Assembly: GCF_030053595.1 (NCBI RefSeq)
Contig: NZ_JASGBQ010000008.1
Span: 1-64,000 of the forward strand
Origin: Fusibacillus kribbianus
GTDB lineage: Bacteria; Bacillota; Clostridia; Lachnospirales; Lachnospiraceae
DNA length: 64,000 bases
Direction of reading: 5' to 3'
Notes under the pieces: generated by a model
Seen by the model: only the letters and a program-made list of their open reading frames with translations
Database searches by the model: none
What the model was told of the DNA's origin: nothing
Program-made: the position numbers and the translations under genes
Shown: piece after piece, positions 48,383 through 58,406 of the stretch
How positions within the stretch are numbered: position 1 is the first letter of the stretch
How the letters are laid out: the number at the start of each line of letters is the position of its first letter

Positions 48383-48865
48383 ATTGCGTTTCCTCCCGTT
48401 TTAGTGTATAGTTTCGGGGCGATTTTCGGCAAAATTACGGTCATAGAGCCGTCTAAAATCTCCAGAAGTATCAGCAATAGGGTAGACTATCCCCCTATCA
48501 GATTGTCGTGTTTCGGTATCATTTCGGTATCAGTTCGCCAGTTCTCCCCGGTGTCGTTCCTCCCCTGAATCTCACAGCGGCGTATTGCTCCCTTTGGTAC
48601 GCTCGTTTCGGTCAGGGTTCCTCCATATCCCTGCCAAAAGTCATGGCGCTACATCGCCGGGGAAGCATATCCCACACAGGCTGGTCATTCGATTGGAATA
48701 ATCCATCGATGAACTACCTGTATCATAGAACATTTTTGTGCCCTGTGCCGTATGTCCACAAAGTAGGAATTAAGGGTAAAAATCAGAAATTTCCACGATT
48801 GCGGAAAGTATGATATAATCCAGTTAAGCGGCAGTAATGAAACCGCCGGAAAGGAGCGTGCGCCC
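48383..48865. promoter_or_regulatory. Divergent intergenic region with tandem TTTCGGTATCA boxes
   Basis: Two adjacent 11-bp direct repeats TTTCGGTATCA (48511-48532), between the minus-strand rep/mob operon and the plus-strand XRE gene. TATAAT at 48814-48819 serves XRE. Similar GGTATC boxes lie at 63861-63957. Candidate operator or origin; no further gene is seen in these 480 bp. Confidence 0.55.
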
Positions 48866-49672
48866 ATGAAAGGAGCGACAAGCATACAGGAACGCCTTTG
48901 GGAACTCCGCAAGGACAAAGGCTTAAATCTGGAAGAATTATCAGAGCTGACGGGCATTTCCAAATCAGCTCTTGGCAGTTATGAAAAAGAGGATTATAAG
49001 GAAATCAATCATGGCAACCTTATCACGCTGGCAGACTTCTATGGGGTTTCCGTTGATTATCTGCTGTGCCGGACAGAGAACCGGGAGCAGATCAACACGC
49101 CACTAACAGAGCTGCATTTGAATGATGAGATGGTGGCACTTCTGAAAGGCGGTCGGATTAACAACCGTCTGCTCTGTGAGCTTGCCACTCATAAGGACTT
49201 TATCAAGTTTCTTGCGGACATTGAGATTTATGTAGATGGGATTGCCACCATGCAGATTCAAAACCTCAACGCCCTTGTCGATACTGTCCGGCATGAAATC
49301 ATTGAACGGTATCGCCCCGGCGAAGACGACCCGCATTTGAAAGTGCTGCAAGCCGCCCATATCAGCGATGATGAATATTTCAGCCACATGGTTCTTGATG
49401 ACCTCAATCTCATTATCCGGGATATTCGGGAAGCCCACAAAAAGGACAGCGAGAGTGCGCCCCAGACCACCGTTGCCGATGAATTGAAAGAAAATTTGGA
49501 AGCGGTTGAAAATTTCAAGGGCAGTCGGGATGAAAAGCTGGTTGTCCTTTACTGCAAGCAGCTCGGCATCAACTATAAAAATCTGTCAGACGAAGAATTT
49601 CGCTGGCTCATTCGGATTCTACAAAAATCAAAGAAAACAGGAACTCCTATCAGTCAAAGGAAAAAACGGTAA
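48866..49672 (+). CDS. XRE-family regulator
   Basis: 268 residues. Cro/cI HTH at residues 6-65 (IQERLWELRKDKGLNLEELSELTGISKSALGSYEKEDY) and a large C-terminal domain of unknown type (NNRLLCELATHKDFIKFLADIEIYVDG), likely for signal sensing or dimerisation. GGAAAGGAGCGTG precedes the ATG. Divergent from the IME2 operon, so it probably represses it through the repeats between them. Confidence 0.85.
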   Translation: MKGATSIQERLWELRKDKGLNLEELSELTGISKSALGSYEKEDYKEINHGNLITLADFYGVSVDYLLCRTENREQINTPLTELHLNDEMVALLKGGRINNRLLCELATHKDFIKFLADIEIYVDGIATMQIQNLNALVDTVRHEIIERYRPGEDDPHLKVLQAAHISDDEYFSHMVLDDLNLIIRDIREAHKKDSESAPQTTVADELKENLEAVENFKGSRDEKLVVLYCKQLGINYKNLSDEEFRWLIRILQKSKKTGTPISQRKKR

Positions 49673-49790
49673 AGAAAAACCGCTGTTGCATGGTTGTGTT
49701 TGCTTCCATGTAGCAGCGGTTGGTGCTATACTTATTCAGTTAAAATTTCAAAGCGATAAAGTGGAATTTATCTTAGAAATTACAGCAATG

Positions 49791-50282
49791 TTATTTTGAT
49801 AAACTTTCAAGAATTGAAATATCATGCTTATCTTTATCTCTTAATTCATAACCTGAATGGAAAACTCTTTGGCCTTTTAAGGATATACAAGGAATTGTTT
49901 TTCCTTCAAAAAAAGCACTACCAAAGTAATCTTTTTCAAACTCATACCAGCCACCCTCTAAATCAGCTTGTTTTGAAGTTCCGTCCTCACTTAAAACGAA
50001 CGGGTGAATGTCTAAGTAACCAAGTTCATCACTATATAACTCTATTCTAACCGGTTTCCAGTCTGTATCAATTTTATAGCCCAGATTCAAAAGCACATTT
50101 AACAATTTTTCCGTATGTTGAGCATCAAAATTTATATCTATATCTCTATGAATTCTTGTTTGTTTACCAGCTAAAATATCTACACCCCATCCGCCATCCA
50201 ACCAGTATGTAATTCCAGTATTTTCGAATAATTCTATTACTTTCATTAAATCTTCTTTTGTTGTTATTTCTTTTCTACCCAT
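49791..50282 (-). CDS. lnu: Lincosamide nucleotidyltransferase, Lnu(A)/Lnu(C) group
   Basis: 163 residues. YWLDGGWGVDILAGKQTRIHRDIDINFD (26-53) is the nucleotidyltransferase core with catalytic aspartates D47 and D49; YLDIHPFVLSEDGTSKQA and GKTIPCISLKGQRVFHSGYEL follow the Lnu family along the whole length. Adenylylates lincomycin and clindamycin. AAGGAGAC lies before the ATG. AT-rich compared with its IME neighbours, so it is a cargo insertion between XRE and TnpV. I cannot decide between Lnu(A) and Lnu(C) types by eye. Confidence 0.88.
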   Translation of the reverse strand: MGRKEITTKEDLMKVIELFENTGITYWLDGGWGVDILAGKQTRIHRDIDINFDAQHTEKLLNVLLNLGYKIDTDWKPVRIELYSDELGYLDIHPFVLSEDGTSKQADLEGGWYEFEKDYFGSAFFEGKTIPCISLKGQRVFHSGYELRDKDKHDISILESLSK

Positions 50283-50333
50283 ACAAAGTCTCCTTTACAA
50301 CTTCTAATTTGTAATAATCATTCTACCATACCG

Positions 50334-50711
50334 TTATGAATAAATCATCTCATGTAAAACAATTTCTTCTGCCCGGTTGTGAATGTTATTGCAACGCTGC
50401 ACCCATTCCATTTGACGGGTACGCTTCAATTCCTCGGTCACGCCCTCGGCAGCTTTCATCTGCTCCATGATGGTGTCTAACCGTTTCTGTGCCTGTTCGT
50501 TCAGGTCTGCAAGATATGTCCACAATTCCCCGGTCAGGGTCAATGTGTGTAATCTGGCTGGGCAGACTTCTCTTAAATATTCCCGGTGCATCCGTCCGTA
50601 CTTTCCGATGGGGCGGTGTTCCTCCGGCAACTTCAAGTCCGGGATGTAGTAATCTCCAACAAGGATATAATCAATTCCGTTTTCTTTTATTCTTGGTTTC
50701 AATTCGCTCAT
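50334..50711 (-). CDS. tnpV: TnpV-like transposon protein
   Basis: 125 residues; YYIPDLKLPEEHRPIGKYGRMHREYLREVCPARLHTLTLTGELWTYLADLNEQAQ is characteristic of TnpV proteins of Tn4451-like elements, of unknown function. AGGAGG is 8 bp before the ATG. Its start overlaps the end of the XRE gene upstream by 41 bp. Confidence 0.82.
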   Translation of the reverse strand: MSELKPRIKENGIDYILVGDYYIPDLKLPEEHRPIGKYGRMHREYLREVCPARLHTLTLTGELWTYLADLNEQAQKRLDTIMEQMKAAEGVTEELKRTRQMEWVQRCNNIHNRAEEIVLHEMIYS

Positions 50712-50943
50712 GTTCCTTACCTCCTGTGGAAGCAGGCTCGTCTGGTACTAACTCAATCACATCGGTAATCTCACAATTCAGCGTTTCGCAGATACGGGCT
50801 AATGTATCCATGCTGATGTGCTTTCCCTCTTTGCTCATGTTGGCAATCATATTTGTTGTCATACCAGCGGCAAGCCTTAAATCCTCTTTTCTCATATCGC
50901 GCTCTAACAGTGTGTGCCAGAGTGGTTTATAGCTGATGTGCAT
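50671..50943 (-). CDS. Small XRE-type regulator
   Basis: 90 residues: ISYKPLWHTLLERDMRKEDLRLAAGMTTNMIANMSKEGKHISMDTLARICETLNCEITDVIEL, a compact HTH domain in the YozG/HTH_26 style. The ATG at 50943 (AGGAAAAC upstream) is preferred to the open frame reaching 51033. Companion of TnpV in these IMEs. Confidence 0.82.
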   Translation of the reverse strand: MHISYKPLWHTLLERDMRKEDLRLAAGMTTNMIANMSKEGKHISMDTLARICETLNCEITDVIELVPDEPASTGGKEHERIETKNKRKRN

Positions 50944-51223
50944 ATTGTTTTCCTGCCTTTCTATCCATACCACCGGAGCGGCTGCCCCGGCAGGAACTTT
51001 TCTCTTATTATAGCACCAATCTTGTGAAATCACAATTTATTCTTGTAGCCTGCCGCTGATACCGTCTGGATTGGCTTTTCCTTTCTTTTTGTTCCCTTTA
51101 ATTAGCCATGAACTGCTTCATGCCCTGGGATTTTGCTTATGTGTGATAAAGAAGCAATAGAAGTGCAAAAAATTTTGCCGTTCCTATCCGACACTTGGCC
51201 ATTGTGTCGGATAGGTCGGGCGG
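50944..51223. other. Short gap without gene
   Basis: About 280 bp. It includes the upstream region of the small XRE gene. A CCGACA..TGTCGG inverted repeat (51188-51212) 12 bp from the recombinase stop is a likely terminator or element end. Confidence 0.4.
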
Positions 51224-52756
51224 TTATTCGGGCAAGTCAATCTTGCCGACAAAGCTGTAATAAATCTCAATGTCCTGCCTGCGGGTGCCGTTCTCATCAT
51301 AGCTGCACTCATGCACCACAATTTTCTCGATCATTTCCCGCAAGAGAGTGGGGGTCAGTTCTTCAAAGGCAAGGTGCTTGCGGACAATGCCCATAAATTT
51401 CTCGGCGTTGACGGTAGCTGCCTGTGACTTGTCCAGTTCGGCTTGCAGGGCGGCGGCTCTCTTTTTCAGCTCCGCTTGCTCGGCTTCGTAGTCAGCCGAC
51501 AGTTCCATGAAACGCTCATCGCTGATTTTGCCGTTTACATTGTCCTCATACAGCCGCTTGATAATGCGGCTGATTTCAGAAATGCGTTCCTGCGCCTGTT
51601 CAAGCTGCTTGATGGCTGCGGCGGTCTTTCGCTTGCCGCCGATCTCGTTCTGCTGGACAAGTAGTTTCACAAACCGGCTCTCATGCTTGGCTGCGTATTC
51701 GGTCACTTGCCGGAGATTTGCCAGGACACCAGCGGTCAACAGATCGGTGCGGATAAAGTGCGCCGTACAGTTGCGGGTGCGCTTCTTGTAGCTGCCGCAG
51801 ATGTAGCAGTCCTGTTTGCGGTCTTTGTTCTGATACCGCTGCTGATACAGCACATGGCCGCAGTCGGCGCAGAACAAAATCCCGGAGAACAGCCCCACTT
51901 CATCGTAGCGGTTCGGGCGTTTGCGCTGTTTGCGTAACTCCTGCACCCGTTCCCATGTTTCCTTGTCGATGATCGGCTCATGGTGGTTCTCGAAAATGGC
52001 CTGCTTCTCGACGGGGTTCTCTATGCTGTGCTTGACCTTATAAGAAGGCTTTTCCGTTTTGAAGTTCACCAGACATCCGGTGTACTCTCGGTTTTCGAGG
52101 ATATGAACGACGGTGTTGGTCGCCCATTTGCACTCATAGCCTGGGTGATAACGGCGGGTGCTGCCTGTCCGCTGATATTCCAGCGTCCCCGGCGTGGGGA
52201 TTTGCTGCTCCGTCAGCATACGGGCAATCTTGGTCGGGCCGTTCCCGGCAAGGCAAAGCTGGTAAATCTGCTGCACCACCGGGGCGGCTTCCTCGTCTAT
52301 AATAAAATTCTCGTCCTCGTCCATCACATAGCCGTAAACCGGCTTGCTGGTAACAGGCTTGCCGCTCATGCCTTTTGACTTTTTCACTGCCTTGATTTTC
52401 TTGCTCGTATCTCTCACCAGCCATTCATTGAACAGATTTCGCAGCGGGGTAAAATCGTTGTCCATGCCCTCGCTGGCACTGTCCACATTATCGTTGACAG
52501 CGATAAAACGCACACCCTTTTGAGGGAACAGCATTTCCGTGTAAAACCCTACCTGCAAGTAGTTTCGCCCTAACCGGCTCATGTCCTTGACGATGACCGT
52601 ACCCACTTTCCCGGCTTCAATGTCCGCAAGCATGGCTTGAAATCCGGGCCGCTGGAAGTTCGCGCCGGAAAAACCGTCGTCGGTGTACCAGCGCAGATTG
52701 GTAAAGCCGTTCTGTTTTGCGTAGGTTTCGAGTATCCTTTTTTGAGACGAGATTTG
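51224..52756 (-). pseudogene. N-terminally truncated large serine recombinase
   Basis: Reading frame from 52756 (QISSQKRILETYAKQNGF..) through TDDGFSGANFQRPGFQAMLADIEAG, VIVKDMSRLGRNYLQVGFY, zinc ribbon CADCGHVLYQQRY..CYICGSYKKRTRNCTAHFI to the stop at 51224. A full relative starts about 25 residues earlier with the CRLSRDDE motif; that part, with the catalytic serine, is missing, and a TGA lies at 52757-52759. Later ATGs (e.g. 52633) would give still shorter products. It should be inactive. Confidence 0.85.
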
Positions 52757-52759
52757 TCA

Positions 52760-52947
52760 AGGTGTATTTCTCCAACAAATTTATATCTATAAAATCGATG
52801 AAACAGCTCATAAATTCTCCAAAAATAAAATAATCCATAAGCCTTCATCCTAATAGGAAAAATGAAATCTGATGGATTTTTTATAGCTATTTTATTTAGC
52901 TTATCTTCGAAATCTCTGAGCGGATGTGATAAAGAATCAAAAAGTCT
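52760..52947. other. Junction between truncated recombinase and polysaccharide operon
   Basis: AT-rich, no gene recognised; marks the breakpoint where IME2 recombinase sequence ends. It lies downstream of the GT2 stop, so it may include the operon terminator, though no strong hairpin is evident. Confidence 0.5.
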
Positions 52948-54336
52948 TTACCGGTTCGTTTCAATACGCTGAATATGTTCCCAGCTTTTTCTGTGCCAAT
53001 AGTTCATAGCTGTCGCTATTATTTTTATTACAATATTGAGCGGATGAAAAAATACTATCTCAAATATAGAAATCAGAAACAAAATCCATCGCTGTTTGCT
53101 GTTAATCGGTTCCACTTTATACCAATTAACAGCACTTACAAGAATTGCCTGTATCCATATAACAATCAACGTATATAGGATAGTTGCCTGTATGGTGAAT
53201 TGAAGATTCAAAATATCCAGTAAATTGGCTGCGATTAAGGTAGCCACCCCAATGATCTCCAAAAACGGTGCAAGAAGTTCATACAAAATGAAAAATGTAC
53301 CGGATGTGATTCCAGCCCATCCATAATTTTTATTTCCAAGCATATATTTATGAAATTTCATACTTTGCAGCAGCCCGATATGCCAACGCCGCCTTTGATG
53401 ATAGTAGTCTTTATATGTAAACGGCAGCTGCGTCATGCACTTTGCTTCCGGAGCATATGCGATGTGATATTCTTTTCCCTGTGAAGCACAAAACGCATGG
53501 AGACGCATGGTCAGTTCCATGTCCTCTCCAATTGTATTTACTTGGTAGCCACCAACCCGTTTCACTAAATCAGTATCAAACATGGCAAACGCACCGGAGA
53601 CAATAATATTCGCATTGATATGATCGAACATTATTCTTTGCATATAAAATGTCCGATAATATTCTAATATTTGGAAAACAACCAGTGCTTTCTTCAAAAA
53701 AGTAAGTTTTGGATAATTTTTCAAATTTTCACTGCCAACAGCACCTGCACAAACAATGGTTTTGGGATTCATCAAAAAGCAACTCATCATTATGCGGATG
53801 GAGCCTCGTTGAACTTTTGTATCAGCGTCCAGCATAACGCAGTATGGGCTATGACAAATATTTAGTCCGCAGTTAAGCGCATCTGATTTTCCACCGTTTT
53901 CCTTATGTATAAAAATAAGCGTTTTTTCATCAAATACTTTTCGATATTGACGAAGAATCGGTTTTGCCTTCAATTCAAATTCAGACAAAACAGGTTCTTT
54001 TATCAGTCCGAATCTCTTTACTACAAGAGATTCCATGTTATCATTTGAGCCATCATCTACTACAATAATTTCCAGATTCGGATAATCTTCCTCAAATAAA
54101 GCTTCGATTGTTTCTGTTATACAAGCCGCCTCGTTGTATGCGGGAATAATAACGCTAACCGGAATCCGTTTGGCAAATGCGGTGGGAAATAGTTCTCGAT
54201 TAAGCGTTTTATTTTTCTTATATTTTTCAAGGCGATAAATCGAGATACAGAGACTGATTCCCATTTGGAAAAGATAGATTACTGTATATACAAAAAACAA
54301 GACAAATAAAACACGTATCATATAAATCAGCATCAT
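52948..54336 (-). CDS. Processive family 2 glycosyltransferase
   Basis: 462 residues, cellulose/hyaluronan-synthase type. An N-terminal helix (1-30), the GT-A domain with VSVIIPAYNEA, VVDDGS (92-97), MLDADTK (168-174), GEDMEL (260-265) and QRRRW (304-308), then about three C-terminal membrane helices. All D, DxD, ED and QxxRW motifs of a membrane-bound polymerising synthase are present. Sugar donor unknown. It is the last gene of a seven-gene operon with GH16 and CotH proteins; it probably makes and extrudes the polymer the others modify. Confidence 0.88.
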   Translation of the reverse strand: MMLIYMIRVLFVLFFVYTVIYLFQMGISLCISIYRLEKYKKNKTLNRELFPTAFAKRIPVSVIIPAYNEAACITETIEALFEEDYPNLEIIVVDDGSNDNMESLVVKRFGLIKEPVLSEFELKAKPILRQYRKVFDEKTLIFIHKENGGKSDALNCGLNICHSPYCVMLDADTKVQRGSIRIMMSCFLMNPKTIVCAGAVGSENLKNYPKLTFLKKALVVFQILEYYRTFYMQRIMFDHINANIIVSGAFAMFDTDLVKRVGGYQVNTIGEDMELTMRLHAFCASQGKEYHIAYAPEAKCMTQLPFTYKDYYHQRRRWHIGLLQSMKFHKYMLGNKNYGWAGITSGTFFILYELLAPFLEIIGVATLIAANLLDILNLQFTIQATILYTLIVIWIQAILVSAVNWYKVEPINSKQRWILFLISIFEIVFFHPLNIVIKIIATAMNYWHRKSWEHIQRIETNR

Positions 54337-54340
54337 CTTT

Positions 54341-54865
54341 TTATCCCACCTTACACACAGCCTTTACAGGAACTTCTTCGGAAACTTTATTTTCGCTTAG
54401 GCCAATTGCTTTTACCCATGCCTGTTCCAGCTTAGATTGCTGACTGCACTTATAGATGAATTGGTTAATTGTATCCGAATGAATTCCCATTTGACATAGG
54501 TATTTCAAAATCAAACATCGTGTCTGCACATCCTCTTTTACCAGAGAGTCAATTTTATATTCCATAAGAGACTGCATATATTTTGACATTTTTTGTTGTT
54601 TATGCAATGTATATTGCGAACTGAGTTTTATGTAACATTCACAGATATAAGCGAACAGGAAATCGTCCTGTGCTAACCTCATAATGAGGGATGCTTCTGC
54701 AGGTTCTTTTTTGGAACGAAAAAGGAAAAAATCACAAATTATTTTTTTCTTTTTCTCTGCCTTTTTTTCTCTGTTCCTATCCAAAAGCAATTTAACACAT
54801 AAACAAAGTAAACTATATCCACATAGAGTATACAATATAACCATATAAAAATTATGAATCACCAT
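54341..54865 (-). CDS. Small membrane-anchored protein, unknown
   Basis: 174 residues: one N-terminal membrane helix (FYMVILYTLCGYSLLCLCVKLLL) followed by a basic stretch (DRNREKKAEKKKKIICDF) and a helical cytoplasmic domain (YKIDSLVKEDVQTRCLILKYLCQMGIHSDT). No family recognised. It lies between the glycosidase-like and GT2 genes with 1-4 bp gaps, so a role with the synthase is likely. ATG at 54865 with GGAGGTGA is chosen over 54880. Confidence 0.65.
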   Translation of the reverse strand: MVIHNFYMVILYTLCGYSLLCLCVKLLLDRNREKKAEKKKKIICDFFLFRSKKEPAEASLIMRLAQDDFLFAYICECYIKLSSQYTLHKQQKMSKYMQSLMEYKIDSLVKEDVQTRCLILKYLCQMGIHSDTINQFIYKCSQQSKLEQAWVKAIGLSENKVSEEVPVKAVCKVG

Positions 54866-54866
54866 A

Positions 54867-57014
54867 TCAGTCACCTCCAAACGCTTTTTGAAGCAGATAG
54901 TATGATTCCTTTAACCGTTCATGAAACTGCGGGGTTTTCCAGCCTTTTAATTTATATGTACCGAAATCAGTCACGCTTTCCTGATTGTCATAGTAGACAG
55001 CCGCATAAATCTCCTCGATTTTCAAACCCTTGATATTAAAATCGTTTTTGTGATAATCATCAATTACCATACATTTAGAAGGGTCATAAAAATTCAGAAG
55101 CGCCCACGGGATTCTAACCTCTACGATATCACCGTTGATGCAGTAATCTGCGTTGGAATCATAATTCTCACTGTTCGGATTAGCGTTCCCATGCTTTAAC
55201 ATCCCAACCTTTTCAAGAGGCTTTTCATTCAAAAGGAAGTTATTTACACTGCCACTTGCTCTGGAAGCAACATGAAATGTATCGGTATTATTTTTCAACG
55301 GCAGCATTAATTCCTCAGCTTTTTTATAAATTTCGTCAACTGCCGCACTTTTGTTTTTGACTGCAATCGAATAAACAGCCAAATCCGAATCGTCATGAAC
55401 CAATAGCTTACTGCCTTTTTCTGCATTGATTTGAATCAAAAAATCCACCGGGATGGCAAAGTCTAAGTTTTCTGTATAGGTTGTTCCTGCGTTTGGCAGA
55501 ACATCCAGTGCAAGATTAATAGAATTGCCACTTTTAATATCAGATAACCCCTGCACCATAAAATAAATATATTTTTCATCCGATTTCATACTGAGTTTCG
55601 TATCATTATTTTCTAATACAACATCTTCTTTCGACCATTCTGAAATTTTTCCATCCGGATAGTTTTCAACCTTGCCATCTCCCGGCTCAAATGCAAGCAA
55701 TCCGTAAAACTGCTCTATACTCTGTGCATTACTCCAGCTTGCTCTGCCATCCGGATCGGACAAATTTTTTTCATTCCATGAACGCTTAAACCATTCGTCC
55801 TGCCATGTGAATACCATCCCTCCAGCGCAACCCGCTTTCTGAATATCCTCATACATCTTCAGCAAGGCAATACCTTGTTCGGTTTCGTTATTTCCACCCT
55901 GCGATAAATTTCTCCACACATCTTTATATGCTGGGCTTCTGGAAGCAGGAACTCCGTATTCGGTGATAATAACCGGACAGGAATGATGATCAACAAGCTC
56001 CATCAGATATTTCCGATAGGGATTTCGATTACCTTCGTCATCAATATACTCCGTATATTTTCCATACTGAAGGCTGGCAGGAAAGTAGGGATAGACATTA
56101 TAAGAAGCGAACATCCCACTCTCCACCTTATCGGAAAGTTGTAGATTTTCAAGGTCAATAAAGGCTTCTGTATTTTCTGTAACTGATGCAACCGATAGTT
56201 TGGGGGATACCTCATTTACCAGTGGATCTGTTTCCGGCCAGTTGGCAAAGGAGAGAAGTTTCTGGGTTCCGTAAGTTTCATCTTCATATTTTAAAAGATA
56301 ATCTCCCCACTGAGAGAAGAAAATCTCGAAGGCATTTGCCTCCTGCCTACTGGATATATAGGTTCCTTGATAAGGCGCAATCCCTTCATTAAAACGACAT
56401 ACATAATCTACAAACATTTCGTCCCATTCCACGCCTAAAACATATCCTAATACATAGTCGGAAACATCATTACTATAGTAATACATTTTTCCTGTGTCTG
56501 TATCAAACGTTATATTTTCCCCATGTAATGCATCAACTGTCTTTTTGGTTTCTTGAAAGACTTTGTTTTTCTGCTTCGGATTCAGCAAATTTTCTTCCGA
56601 AAACATCAAATCCTCACTAAAATCTACACCTTGAACGAGATAAATTTTATTTTCATGAGTTTCATTATATTGGGCAAAGGCTTTATAAAACCATGGCGAT
56701 TGTATTTTATAAACCCGGATCGTATTGGCATTCATTTCCCCGATCAGGTTGAACCATCGAGCATAGGTTTCCTCACTGATACCGAATTCATTTGGAAACA
56801 CTCCCGGATAACCGGTTCCGATATTGACGCCTTTTATCTCAAAATCCGTCCAGCTTCCATCTTGCAGAATTTCTATTTTTTTCTGATTGGTTCTGAATAT
56901 ATTATTTTTTTCACATTTATTTCCATCAAAACAATGAAATATCAAGCATATACAAATAATACACAAAACAGCTGTCATGACGCTGATTGTAAATCCTTTT
57001 TTCATGTTCTTCAT
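54867..57014 (-). CDS. Exported putative glycoside hydrolase
   Basis: 715 residues with a signal anchor (GFTISVMTAVLCIICICLIF). The exported part begins EIKGVNIGTGYPGVFPNEFGISEETYARWFNLIGEMNANTIRVYKIQ, the style of a TIM-barrel glycosidase (GH2/GH5/GH42-like), with VIITEYGVPASRSPAYKDVW (possible catalytic Glu in ITEYG) and MVFTWQDEWFKRSW. From about 430 a beta-rich domain follows. The family could not be fixed. It probably trims or processes the surface polymer. Starts 6 bp after the CotH stop. Confidence 0.7.
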   Translation of the reverse strand: MKNMKKGFTISVMTAVLCIICICLIFHCFDGNKCEKNNIFRTNQKKIEILQDGSWTDFEIKGVNIGTGYPGVFPNEFGISEETYARWFNLIGEMNANTIRVYKIQSPWFYKAFAQYNETHENKIYLVQGVDFSEDLMFSEENLLNPKQKNKVFQETKKTVDALHGENITFDTDTGKMYYYSNDVSDYVLGYVLGVEWDEMFVDYVCRFNEGIAPYQGTYISSRQEANAFEIFFSQWGDYLLKYEDETYGTQKLLSFANWPETDPLVNEVSPKLSVASVTENTEAFIDLENLQLSDKVESGMFASYNVYPYFPASLQYGKYTEYIDDEGNRNPYRKYLMELVDHHSCPVIITEYGVPASRSPAYKDVWRNLSQGGNNETEQGIALLKMYEDIQKAGCAGGMVFTWQDEWFKRSWNEKNLSDPDGRASWSNAQSIEQFYGLLAFEPGDGKVENYPDGKISEWSKEDVVLENNDTKLSMKSDEKYIYFMVQGLSDIKSGNSINLALDVLPNAGTTYTENLDFAIPVDFLIQINAEKGSKLLVHDDSDLAVYSIAVKNKSAAVDEIYKKAEELMLPLKNNTDTFHVASRASGSVNNFLLNEKPLEKVGMLKHGNANPNSENYDSNADYCINGDIVEVRIPWALLNFYDPSKCMVIDDYHKNDFNIKGLKIEEIYAAVYYDNQESVTDFGTYKLKGWKTPQFHERLKESYYLLQKAFGGD

Positions 57015-57020
57015 CTTCGC

Positions 57021-58391
57021 TTACCTTACAATCGCTATATATTCTTTAAAATGCTCATCCATCCATTTGCCTCTTTCTATAACGAATGTTTGCATCTTTT
57101 CTATATCACCATAATAGAGAGAATAATCTCCATCATACCATTTATCACAATTTCTAATCACTGCGCTGCCTAAGTACATACTGCTCTCGTCTATATATTT
57201 AAGCAGATATTCTTCCGATAAAACCGTCTTGCGAAGCTCCTTATAGCGTTCACAGCATCGTTTCACAAATTCAGGATTATGAGTAAGATAAAAATAGTAA
57301 AATGTAGCACCTGTTTCTATCAGATCAGGAGTAAAATTCATTCCCGTATAGTTATTAAACGCAGCATCGAAGTCCCACACCGGTCCTATAGAAAATTTAC
57401 CGCCTAAATTTTTATAGAGATAGGTGGAGCGTGTTCCGGCATCATAATTCTGAAAAAATTCATTGATAATATAATAATCTACAAAGCTGTCCAAATCGGT
57501 GCGTTGATTCACCTTTTCCCAATTATCGGAATACTCCGCATCGTAAAGTGTTTTTTCAAATTGGAGTATCTCTTTTTGTATATATTGCAATGAGGAATCC
57601 GTAATCTTTTCCACATCAGGATATTCCAAATTGGCAGAATACACATCAACATCATCCGGTTTCAGATGATCGATCCTTGCATCATCAATCCGTCTATTCA
57701 TCTGCACAACAAAAGAGGTTTCCGTATATTTCGGATTGTAGGGTGTCAAGTCCAATCGTTCTTTCGAAACCTTTGGTTTTTCTATCATGGTATACAGCCC
57801 CTGATATTCCAACTCACCGTCTGCATTTGTCAGAAACACCTCGCAAAGTCGGCATTGAGGTGCATAATCCATAATTTCAGAAGAAATATTATACATCATG
57901 TAGTTGCGAATTTGGGAATAGTCTATATAGCTTCCGTTTAGTACCCAAGTGGTTTCTGCCGGCATACCGAAAAAAGCTGTTTCCTGCGGAATGCCGGCAT
58001 CATCTACCGTTCGGATTGCATATTGTTTTTTGGGAAAATAACGTGAAGAATTTCCACGAACGTTAATCGCCATTCTGCCGGTTTGGGTTGGGGCATCGTC
58101 TGAACGGTTTAAGTGATTGTTATTGTCAATCACAGCAAATTCACAGTATAATTCCTGATCGGTAGGCCTATCTGCACCCGGAATCACATTGCCGCCCGCT
58201 TTTAAAACAATCAGCGGCAGATGGGAAGTCAGAACACCGTTCTCATCAAAACCGGTGATTTCTTTATTTTCCGCTGGATAACTTTGATGCTGATGAACAA
58301 CAGAGGTATCTACTTTAGGATAAAGGGGCAGGAGCGCAACTATCACACATAAAGTAAGCACCACACCAAGCATAAGCCATTTTCTTCTCAT
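57021..58391 (-). CDS. CotH-like kinase-fold surface protein
   Basis: 456 residues; signal anchor WLMLGVVLTLCVIVALLPLYP, then the CotH pattern: MAINVRGNSSRYFPKKQYAIR (107-127), WVLNGSYIDYSQIRNYMMYNI, GLYTMIEKPKVSKERLDL and PVWDFDAAFNNY near 332 with the metal-binding DFD. CotH proteins are atypical secreted kinases (spore coat CotH phosphorylates CotB) and recur next to VTC and DUF4956 genes. Target here unknown; extracellular or lipid-linked substrates are possible. GGGAGCG precedes the ATG. Confidence 0.88.
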   Translation of the reverse strand: MRRKWLMLGVVLTLCVIVALLPLYPKVDTSVVHQHQSYPAENKEITGFDENGVLTSHLPLIVLKAGGNVIPGADRPTDQELYCEFAVIDNNNHLNRSDDAPTQTGRMAINVRGNSSRYFPKKQYAIRTVDDAGIPQETAFFGMPAETTWVLNGSYIDYSQIRNYMMYNISSEIMDYAPQCRLCEVFLTNADGELEYQGLYTMIEKPKVSKERLDLTPYNPKYTETSFVVQMNRRIDDARIDHLKPDDVDVYSANLEYPDVEKITDSSLQYIQKEILQFEKTLYDAEYSDNWEKVNQRTDLDSFVDYYIINEFFQNYDAGTRSTYLYKNLGGKFSIGPVWDFDAAFNNYTGMNFTPDLIETGATFYYFYLTHNPEFVKRCCERYKELRKTVLSEEYLLKYIDESSMYLGSAVIRNCDKWYDGDYSLYYGDIEKMQTFVIERGKWMDEHFKEYIAIVR

Positions 58392-58406
58392 AACAGAATC
58401 GCTCCC

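Larger units (their letters stand above)
47400..52756. mobile_element. IME2: decayed mobilizable element carrying lnu
   Basis: Contains oriT-like DNA, DUF3847, HTH rep-like protein, a small Cys-rich protein, XRE regulators, lnu, TnpV and a serine recombinase missing its N-terminus. A relaxase gene is absent on the left side, where the lsa region starts. Both ends are therefore truncated; limits approximate. Confidence 0.65.

Noticed and set aside
52753-52774. Half-site resembling the invertase site at the truncated-recombinase junction
   Set aside because: Only TTGTCAA and AGGTGTA fragments match and spacing differs; not enough to claim that the invertase made the junction.
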